A stretch of 11,684 bases of DNA. Origin: an uncultured Paracoccaceae bacterium (GTDB taxonomy: Bacteria; Pseudomonadota; Alphaproteobacteria; Rhodobacterales; Rhodobacteraceae). Shown here one piece after another: positions 6,484 to 11,684 of this stretch. Location: positions 1 through 11,684 of the forward strand of contig CALCPC010000395.1 of the NCBI GenBank assembly GCA_937900975.1. The letters run 5' to 3'. Under the pieces are notes generated by a model. The model ran no database searches. It saw only the letters and a list, made by a program, of their open reading frames with translations, and was not told where the DNA came from. How positions within the stretch are numbered: the stretch's first letter is position 1; the number at the start of each line of letters is the position of its first letter. The position numbers and the translations under genes are program-made.

Positions 6484-7827
6484 CTACGCTGTCTCGGCAA
6501 AGCGGTCGAGCAGACCCGCGTCGCAGGCGAGATCGGCGAAGGAATAGCGGTTGCGCATCTCATGCCCGTGCCGAACAGCCTCGCGCCACAGCGGTTTGGC
6601 CACCCCAAGATCGTCCGATGTTACCGGCGCGCCGGCGGCCCGAAGCAGGGCCGCGATCCGGTCCGTCGGGACGGCGAAGGCCGCACTCTCGCGCCGCCGG
6701 TCCGGCCAGATTTCGGCCAAGCGGTCGTTCAGGCGCGCGGTCTCTTCCACCCCATGGGCCTTTTCGCGGCAGGCTTCGGCGCATTGGGCGCCGATCTCAC
6801 GCCCCATGCGGCGCGCCATATCGGCGGCATCGACCCGCGTCGGCTGCAGCACTGGCGGATCCTCCTCGGCCAAAATGCTTTCGTGCAGACGCGCCATCGT
6901 CAAGGTGGCGACCCCCACCTGCTCGCCATGCAGCGTGCCTGGATGCCGGTCGCCGGCAAAGCAATCGATATAGTGAGAGACCTGGTGCTCGGACTGGCTG
7001 CCATGGGCGGAGGTGCCGGTAAAGGCGACGCCAAGCCCCGACAGGACGAGCGCGCGCTGAAGATAGCCCACCGCGTCGCGGCTTAGCGCGGCAAGGGCCG
7101 GTGCTGTGTCCATCACAATCGCCTCGTCCCCCGCGGCCATGACGTAAGGGGTCGCGTGATAATCGGTGCCGAGAAGGCGGTGCGACAGCCACCAATCGGT
7201 CTGACAGACCGAGCGGCAGATCGTGTCGCCGAACCCGGCGGCGGACAGTCTGGCCGGCGCGGCCGCGGCGACAGAGAGATCGAGGTAGACGCCCGCCGCG
7301 GCCTGCGCGGGCAGCGAGGTTTTCAGACCCGACGCGCGCGTGATCGAGGCCGTGGTCGACGTATACCCATCCATCGAGGCCGCGGTGCCGAAGACGCAAT
7401 AGCGCCGGCCATCGGCGGCGGTCACGTATTTGCAAAGATCGTTGACCGTCCCGCCGCCCACCGCGACAACATGCGTAAAACCGCGCAGCTTTTCGGACAG
7501 CGTGGCGACCATGGGCTCATCGGCATGGGCGTCGCCCGCGATCACGACATTGGGCAGATCGCCAAGGTTCCGCGTCACCCGGCGTCCCATTGCCTCCCAC
7601 GTGTTTTCGTCGGCCACCACCACAGTATCGCGGTCAAAGCCCAGTGCTGCGACCAGCTCCGCCTCGGCGCCATCGAGGTCGTCTTCGATGCGGATGGTCT
7701 CGAACGGCGCGGCAGGGGCTGCGGTGCCGGTGAGGGGGCTGATCCAGCGGCCCTCTCGAATGTCATCGATCAGCGTTGTCCAGCCGCCCTCCGGCGCGCC
7801 CGGGGGGTGTGCTTTTTGTGCTGTCAT
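6484..7827 (-). CDS. Glycerol-1-phosphate dehydrogenase-like enzyme (AraM/EgsA family)
   Basis: Member of the metal-dependent dehydrogenase group that includes archaeal EgsA and Bacillus AraM, which interconvert dihydroxyacetone phosphate and sn-glycerol 1-phosphate using NAD(P)H. Visible are the dinucleotide-binding VGGGTVNDLCKY (123-134), GTAASMDGYTS (147-157), GFGDTICRSVCQTDWW with probable metal ligand D201, EHQVSH with H281, and LHGEQVG with H300. The Asp/His/His metal triad is thus intact. The 447 residues exceed the roughly 390 of Bacillus AraM, mainly by an N-terminal lead and a longer helical C-terminal part. AGGGAGA stands 7 bases before the chosen ATG; longer frames upstream cross the divergent promoter and are rejected. 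It is the first gene leftward from the divergent promoter and heads the transporter operon. In this context the real substrate may be another phosphorylated polyol, or an unphosphorylated one; that is inference. Confidence 0.87.
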   Translation of the reverse strand: MTAQKAHPPGAPEGGWTTLIDDIREGRWISPLTGTAAPAAPFETIRIEDDLDGAEAELVAALGFDRDTVVVADENTWEAMGRRVTRNLGDLPNVVIAGDAHADEPMVATLSEKLRGFTHVVAVGGGTVNDLCKYVTAADGRRYCVFGTAASMDGYTSTTASITRASGLKTSLPAQAAAGVYLDLSVAAAAPARLSAAGFGDTICRSVCQTDWWLSHRLLGTDYHATPYVMAAGDEAIVMDTAPALAALSRDAVGYLQRALVLSGLGVAFTGTSAHGSQSEHQVSHYIDCFAGDRHPGTLHGEQVGVATLTMARLHESILAEEDPPVLQPTRVDAADMARRMGREIGAQCAEACREKAHGVEETARLNDRLAEIWPDRRRESAAFAVPTDRIAALLRAAGAPVTSDDLGVAKPLWREAVRHGHEMRNRYSFADLACDAGLLDRFAETA

Positions 7828-7942
7828 CGTCGGTCTCCCTTCCCGGCGCCGGTCTCTTTGCCGTGCTGAGGGTATTGACCTGCCCCACCCCCCGGCTGTC
7901 AACTCAGCCACAAAAGAATAGAGGGGGGAGGGGACGACCGCG
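7828..7942. promoter_or_regulatory. Divergent promoter with split inverted repeat
   Basis: The 115 bases between the two divergent start codons hold an inverted repeat: GCTGAG-GGTA-TTGAC (7865-7879) against GTCAA-CTCAGC (7898-7908). The left arm carries four extra bases. The inner halves also create back-to-back promoter-like pairs: TTGACA (7897-7902, minus strand) with GTCAAT 17 bases on (7874-7879), and TTGACC (7875-7880, plus strand) with GTCAAC 17 bases on. The -10 matches are weak, so an activator may be needed. A better plus-strand -10 candidate is AAGAAT at 7914-7919. A shared operator for both transcription units is the simplest reading. No regulator gene is in the window. Confidence 0.55.
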
Positions 7943-9412
7943 ATGGACCGGGATCTGGTGGTCGGGATCGACAGTTCGACACAATCGACAAAGGCGGTCG
8001 CCTGGGACCGAAGCGGCCAGGCGGTGGCCGAGGGGCGGGCACCGCTCCCGCTGTCCGCGCCCCGCGCGGGGTGGGTCGAGCAGGATCCGGCGGATTGGTG
8101 GCGGTCGACGGTCACAGCGCTTCGCGCCGTGGCGGGCGCGGTCGATCCTCAGCGGATCGCGGCCATCGCCGTGTCGAACCAGCGGGAAACCGTGGCGTTT
8201 TTCGGCGCAGATGGGGCGCCGCTTTGCCCTGCGATCGTTTGGCTCGACACCCGTGCAGAGACCGTGTTGCAGCGCTTTGCCACCGACATGGGCGCTGAGC
8301 GGCTGCATCAGATCACCGGCAAGCCCGTCGACATCACACCGGTAGTCTATCGCTTGGCCTGGATGCGCCACCATGAGCCGGCGTTGCTGGACCGGACGGC
8401 GGCGATCCTGGATGTCCACGGCACGCTGGTCCGGCACCTGACGGGGCGGGCGGTGGCCAGTTGGACCAGCGCCGATCCGTTCGGGGTGCTGGACAGCCGG
8501 GCGCGGGACTGGTCGGGCGAGATTTTGGCGGCGCTATCCTTGCGCGCCGCGCAATTCGCGCCGGTGGCGGCGCCCGGAACCGCGCTTGGCGGTGTGACGG
8601 AAGGCGCGGCTGCGGTGACGGGGTTGCGGGCGGGGACGCCGGTGATCGCCGCCGGGGGCGATGGGCAGTGCGCGGGGCTTGGCGTCGATGCAGCACGCCC
8701 GGGTGTGGTGTACCTCAACCTCGGCACGGCGCAGATCACCGGGGCCTACAGCCCAGGGCCTGCGATCTCTCGCAACTGGCGGACGATGACGGCGCCAACG
8801 GGGGAGGGGTATTTTCTGGAAGGCTGCCAGCGCGCGGGCACATATTTTATCGACTGGGTGGTAAAGACCTTGTCGGGCGGCGATGCGCTGGAGGCGTCGT
8901 TTGAGCGGCTGGGCAAGGCGGCGGCGGCATTGCCGGTCGGGTCCGAGGGCGTTGATGTTCTGCCCTATCTTTCGGGTTGCATGGACCCGCATTGGGCGCC
9001 CAAGGCGCGGGCCGCGTTCCTGGGCCTCGCGCCCGCACATGGCCAGGCGCATATTTTTCGCGCAAGCCTTGAAGCCCTGGTGCTGGAGATCGCGCGCTGT
9101 GTCCGCGCGATGGATGCTGGCGGGTTGGCGCCAGAGCGGATCGTCGCGGTGGGCGGGGGCGCGCAAAACCCGCTTTGGACCGGGATGGTGGCCGATGCGA
9201 CGGGCTTGCCGGTGGATCTGTCGGCAAGTGTCGAGGCCTCGGCACTCGGTGCCGGGATCACGGCGGCTTATGCCGCGGGCTGGTTCCCGGATCTGGCAAC
9301 GGCCGCAGCGGCGATGAGCGGGGTGCGCGCGCGCATCGTGCCGGACCCCGCCGCGGCGCCGGCCTGGGCTGCGCTGGCCGAACGCCATGACCGCGCCTGG
9401 CGGGCGCCTTAG
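7943..9412 (+). CDS. FGGY-family carbohydrate kinase, substrate unknown
   Basis: A second sugar or polyol kinase, also 489 residues but clearly different from the xylulokinase. Landmarks are VGIDSSTQSTKAV (7-19, phosphate loop with D10), SNQRET (78-83, the form seen in glycerol-kinase-like members), VWLDTR (99-104), AGGDGQCAGLG with probable catalytic D240, LNLGTAQITGAY (259-270), LPYLSG (340-345) and the adenosine loop GGGAQNPLW (404-412). The protein is complete. GGAGGGG lies about 9-15 bases before the ATG. It is divergent from the dehydrogenase-transporter operon and is followed 81 bases later by the HAD gene, probably in one transcript. The substrate could be a ketose, tetritol, pentitol or similar. 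Motifs fit the FGGY family firmly but do not settle the specificity, and a xylulokinase-like label would be only a default. Confidence 0.88.
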   Translation: MDRDLVVGIDSSTQSTKAVAWDRSGQAVAEGRAPLPLSAPRAGWVEQDPADWWRSTVTALRAVAGAVDPQRIAAIAVSNQRETVAFFGADGAPLCPAIVWLDTRAETVLQRFATDMGAERLHQITGKPVDITPVVYRLAWMRHHEPALLDRTAAILDVHGTLVRHLTGRAVASWTSADPFGVLDSRARDWSGEILAALSLRAAQFAPVAAPGTALGGVTEGAAAVTGLRAGTPVIAAGGDGQCAGLGVDAARPGVVYLNLGTAQITGAYSPGPAISRNWRTMTAPTGEGYFLEGCQRAGTYFIDWVVKTLSGGDALEASFERLGKAAAALPVGSEGVDVLPYLSGCMDPHWAPKARAAFLGLAPAHGQAHIFRASLEALVLEIARCVRAMDAGGLAPERIVAVGGGAQNPLWTGMVADATGLPVDLSASVEASALGAGITAAYAAGWFPDLATAAAAMSGVRARIVPDPAAAPAWAALAERHDRAWRAP

Positions 9413-9456
9413 AGCATTTTCCGTTCAAAGTGGGTCAGTCATCATCAGAAAACGCT
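9413..9456. repeat. Intergenic hairpin, probable dispersed alphaproteobacterial repeat
   Basis: Starts directly after the kinase stop codon. The arms AGCATTTTC (9413-9421) and GAAAACGCT (9448-9456) pair over 9 bases with one mismatch, with a 26-base centre beginning CGTTCAAAGTGGG. From memory this resembles a short palindromic element with AGCGTTTTC-like ends that is scattered between genes in many alphaproteobacteria; that likeness is recalled, not searched. Only one copy is visible in the window. It could protect the kinase mRNA end or reduce readthrough into the HAD gene. Confidence 0.5.
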
Positions 9457-9493
9457 TTCAAGATCAGCATCCACCAAGAAAGAGGAGACTTTT

Positions 9494-10417
9494 GTGACAG
9501 GGGACCAAGGGGGGGCTGCGGCGGCGGCGGCGCCGACGCTCGACAGCGCAGCCGCGTTCCGGCGCTATGAAGACATCCGCGCCCGGCTGCCCGAAGCCGC
9601 GTTTCCGCCCGAGGCCGAGACGGCGGCGAACCTGGCGGCGGTGGCAGAGCGTTTTGCGGGTTTTGTGTTCGACGCCTTTGGCGTTCTGAATGTGGGCGAC
9701 ACGCCGATCCCAGGCGCCGCCGAGCGGGTGCGCGATCTGCGCGCAGCGGGCAAAAGCGTGGCGGTTCTGACCAATGCGGCAAGCTACACCAAGCGCGAAG
9801 CGGAGGCGAAGTATCGCCGGCTTGGTTTCGATTTTGAGGCGGCGGAAATCGTCTCAAGCCGGGATGTCGCGGCGCAGCATTTGGCGGGGATCGCTGCGGG
9901 TGCGGTTTGGGCGGGGAGCGCCGCTTTGGGCGACGACTTTTCCGACATTCCCGCCGATGTCGGCGACGTCTTGGAGAACGAGGCCTTGTGGCAGCGCGCG
10001 GATGGGTTTTTGTTCTTGTCGACGGCGCGGTGGACCCCCGCGCTTCAGGCGCGGCTCTCTGCGGCGGTGATGGCCCGGCCGCGGCCCGTCGTGATCGCCA
10101 ACCCCGATCTTGTGGCCCCGCGTGAGGGCGGGCTTTCGATTGAGCCGGGCTTTTGGGGGCATGCGTTGGAGGATGAGACAGGGCAGCGGCCGCATTTTTT
10201 TGGCAAGCCTTACGGCGCGGCCTTCGCCGCGCTGCCGCCCGCCCCAGGCCCCCGCGCCATGGTGGGCGATACGCTGCACACGGATATCCTGGGCGGGCGG
10301 GCGGCGGGTCTATCGGCCATTTTGGTCGCCGATCACGGGCTTTTCCAGGGCCAAGACCTGTCCCAGCCGATCCGCCAATCCGGGATCGTGCCCGATATCA
10401 TCGTGCGGACGACCTGA
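9494..10417 (+). CDS. HAD class IIA phosphatase-like hydrolase
   Basis: Predicted cytoplasmic haloacid dehalogenase-superfamily hydrolase of the class IIA (NagD/AraL) type, 307 residues. Motif I is FVFDAFGVLN with nucleophile D60. Motif II is VLTNAASYT (T93, N94), the motif III lysine is K238 in FGKPY, and motif IV is MVGDTLHTDILG (D259, D264). The region between II and III, including ANPDLVAPREGG, is the class II cap. The second Asp of the usual DxD is replaced by F62, where the general acid/base normally sits. I recall a W at this place in some proteobacterial class IIA relatives, so activity may persist. The GTG start is supported by GAGGAG 7 bases upstream; the first 50 residues are alanine-rich and poorly conserved-looking. 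It follows the second kinase, so removal of phosphate from stray sugar or polyol phosphates is plausible, as for Bacillus AraL. It ends 8 bases from the convergent ATP-grasp frame. Confidence 0.85.
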   Translation: MTGDQGGAAAAAAPTLDSAAAFRRYEDIRARLPEAAFPPEAETAANLAAVAERFAGFVFDAFGVLNVGDTPIPGAAERVRDLRAAGKSVAVLTNAASYTKREAEAKYRRLGFDFEAAEIVSSRDVAAQHLAGIAAGAVWAGSAALGDDFSDIPADVGDVLENEALWQRADGFLFLSTARWTPALQARLSAAVMARPRPVVIANPDLVAPREGGLSIEPGFWGHALEDETGQRPHFFGKPYGAAFAALPPAPGPRAMVGDTLHTDILGGRAAGLSAILVADHGLFQGQDLSQPIRQSGIVPDIIVRTT

Positions 10418-10425
10418 CGCCCCGC

Positions 10426-10623
10426 TTACCCGGCGTGCACGGTGATGGTTTCGCCGGCTTCGGTCAGGATCTGGCGGAGCGTGTCGTAGTCGGGATGGCG
10501 GATGCGCAGCCAAGCGTTCGCCATATAGCCCGCCTCGATCCCTTGGGTCGGGGTCCCGGGTTCGGGGAAATACTGCCCCACAACACCGTCGCCGTGCTTG
10601 GCAAAAAAAGCCTCTGCGCCGGA
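10426..10623 (-). pseudogene. In-frame 3' remainder of the ATP-grasp gene beyond the premature stop
   Basis: Directly after the TAA at 10624-10626, the same frame continues for 65 sense codons and ends at TAA 10426-10428. It would encode a compact, gene-like tail with segments such as SGAEAFFAKHG, GQYFPEPG, GYMANAWLRIRHP and ILTEAGETITVHAG. Third positions stay strongly GC, like the upstream part. Adding it gives about 406 positions, a plausible full length for the family. It is therefore read as the severed C-terminus of the upstream gene, not a separate gene; no start with a ribosome site is seen. Confidence 0.75.
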
Positions 10624-11646
10624 TTAGCCGGTGATCCGTCCGTCGCGCTCGGGCCGCAGCGCCACGATCCCGCAGGCGTAGCGGCGGGAGGGGGCCACCG
10701 AAACGCTGTGATGGCAGACGGCGGTGGCCCATGCGCGGTAGATGTCGAATTCTCCCGCCGCGGCATAGCTGTCCCATTGCCCGACACCGGGCGGTCGGCA
10801 GCCGATTTCCGAGAATTTGAGGCCTTTGGGCCCGAAAAACCACTCCATATGCGTGGCGGCCGTGGTGATGCCGAGGGCCTCGATCACCCGCTGTCCCATC
10901 TTGCGCACCTCATCATAACCCGGTGCGTTCATCCGGTTGGTGGCAATGATCTGGGGTGAGATCCAGCGGGTGCGCATCGCCTCTAGCACGTTGGGATAGT
11001 AGTGGCTGACAAAGTCATGGGCGACCGTGCCGCCGACGGTAAGCGTGTCGTAAAAGCCTTCGTGGCCCTCGACAAATTCCTCAATCGCGGTCGGGGCGCC
11101 ATCGGCCAGACCTGCGGCCTTGGCCGCATGGAGAAGTGCGGGCGCGTCGTCGGCGCGGTAGGTGCCGGCCGCGCCGGCCGCGTCGCGGGGCTTTAGGATC
11201 AGGGGATAGCCGTGTTCGGCCGCGAACGCTTCCGCCTCGGCAAGGCTTGAGACGCCGGCGGCGGCGGCCGTCGGCACGCCGGCCGCGCGAAGGGCGTCTT
11301 TCATCGCGATTTTGTCGCGGCAAAGATAGGCCGTGCGGGCGGTGATCCCGGGGATGCCGGTTTTCTCTCGGACATGGGCTGCGGGCAGGATATGGGCTTC
11401 GACCGTGGCTTCAAGCCGGTCGATCCAGCGGTGCTTTTGCGCCTCGCGCACGGCCCATTCGAGCGCGGGTTCGTTGGTGACGCTTTCGATTTGCTGGTAG
11501 CCGGTAAGCCAGGATTTGACCTCATCATCGAGCCCGTCATAGGGACGTTCGCCGATGCCGAGGACGGTGGCGCCGATGCTGGCGAGAGCGCGGACGAACT
11601 GGCGTTGGTTGGCGGGGAAGGCGGGTTCGAGAAAGAGGATGTTCAA
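10624..11646 (-). CDS. ATP-grasp domain protein, C-terminally truncated
   Basis: Predicted ATP-dependent carboxylate-amine (or thiol) ligase of the ATP-grasp superfamily; the actual substrate is unknown. The N-terminal pre-grasp Rossmann-like part starts NILFLEPAFP. The ATP-binding lysine segment is ILKPRDAAGAAG (150-161, K152), then AIEEFVEGHEGFYD (187-200), and a metal/nucleotide motif KFSEIGCRPPGVG (277-289, E280 and R284). The start codon is TTG at 11646, supported by AAGGA 8 bases upstream. An in-frame TAA follows codon 340 in the context ITG-stop-SG, where a TAC or TAT tyrosine codon would restore the frame. The missing tail lies after the catalytic core, so a partly active product is possible. 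It converges on the HAD gene and has no evident link to the sugar locus. Either a recent nonsense mutation or a base-call error explains the stop. Confidence 0.82.
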   Translation of the reverse strand: MNILFLEPAFPANQRQFVRALASIGATVLGIGERPYDGLDDEVKSWLTGYQQIESVTNEPALEWAVREAQKHRWIDRLEATVEAHILPAAHVREKTGIPGITARTAYLCRDKIAMKDALRAAGVPTAAAAGVSSLAEAEAFAAEHGYPLILKPRDAAGAAGTYRADDAPALLHAAKAAGLADGAPTAIEEFVEGHEGFYDTLTVGGTVAHDFVSHYYPNVLEAMRTRWISPQIIATNRMNAPGYDEVRKMGQRVIEALGITTAATHMEWFFGPKGLKFSEIGCRPPGVGQWDSYAAAGEFDIYRAWATAVCHHSVSVAPSRRYACGIVALRPERDGRITG

Positions 11647-11684
11647 GGCTGGTCCTTTCGGGTCGGGCGCCGCGCGCTTTGGCT

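Noticed and set aside
7197..7211. Perfect palindrome CGGTCTG-A-CAGACCG inside the dehydrogenase gene, sharing TGACAGACCG with 96-105
   Set aside because: It encodes the conserved RSVCQTD segment of the enzyme, so its bases are constrained by protein sequence. A single shared 10-mer is weak evidence for a regulatory site.
7828..8115. N-terminal extension of the dehydrogenase frame up to 8115
   Set aside because: It would cross the divergent promoter and run into the opposite kinase gene. The added residues show no domain, and the ATG at 7827 has a strong ribosome site.
10310..10843. Other minus-strand frames near the end of the ATP-grasp gene (10310-10843, 10464-10787)
   Set aside because: They are in different frames from the ATP-grasp gene and its in-frame tail, with Arg/Pro-rich shadow composition. 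No frameshift into them is needed to explain the tail.

Overview
This window is GC-rich with strong GC bias at third codon positions, and its gene families and operon style are alphaproteobacterial. A member of the Rhodobacterales is the best guess, but that is inference because no rRNA or marker gene is present. The window is an accessory carbohydrate/polyol-type catabolic locus arranged around one divergent promoter region (about 7828-7942), with an unrelated ATP-grasp gene at the right edge.

Left of the divergent promoter, six genes read leftward on the minus strand. They are an AraM/EgsA-type glycerol-1-phosphate dehydrogenase-like enzyme (6484-7827), two CUT1 sugar ABC permeases sharing a 4-base GTGA overlap (5460-6350 and 4585-5463), a Tat-exported solute-binding protein (3046-4551), a MalK/UgpC-type ATPase (1877-2929) and a xylulokinase (158-1627). 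Right of it, on the plus strand, lie a second FGGY-family kinase of unknown substrate (7943-9412) and a HAD class IIA phosphatase-like protein (9494-10417). Together this gives import, two sugar/polyol kinases, a dehydrogenase probably acting on a phosphorylated polyol, and a phosphatase that may remove dead-end phosphate esters. AraM-like dehydrogenase, HAD-IIA phosphatase and ABC importer also occur together in the araL-araM-araNPQ part of the Bacillus subtilis arabinose operon, so the gene set is strikingly parallel. The polyol dehydrogenase or isomerase and the regulator expected for such a pathway are not in the window.

The most unusual non-coding element is an array of nine 24-bp tandem repeats (1683-1898) between the ATPase and the xylulokinase. 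Every unit carries a short inverted repeat of the form TGCGCC-N3-GGCGCA, and the last copy overlaps the 3' end of the ATPase gene. The array also lies inside a small open frame that starts on the ATPase stop codon and ends in the xylulokinase Shine-Dalgarno sequence. Other structured intergenic elements are a 12-bp-arm GC hairpin after the binding-protein gene, a split inverted repeat in the divergent promoter, a hairpin repeat between the second kinase and the HAD gene, and a 20-bp dyad just after the xylulokinase stop.

At the right end, a minus-strand ATP-grasp gene (starting TTG at 11646) is cut by an in-frame TAA at codon 341. The same frame then stays open for 65 more gene-like codons (10426-10623), so this looks like a recent nonsense mutation or a base-call error.
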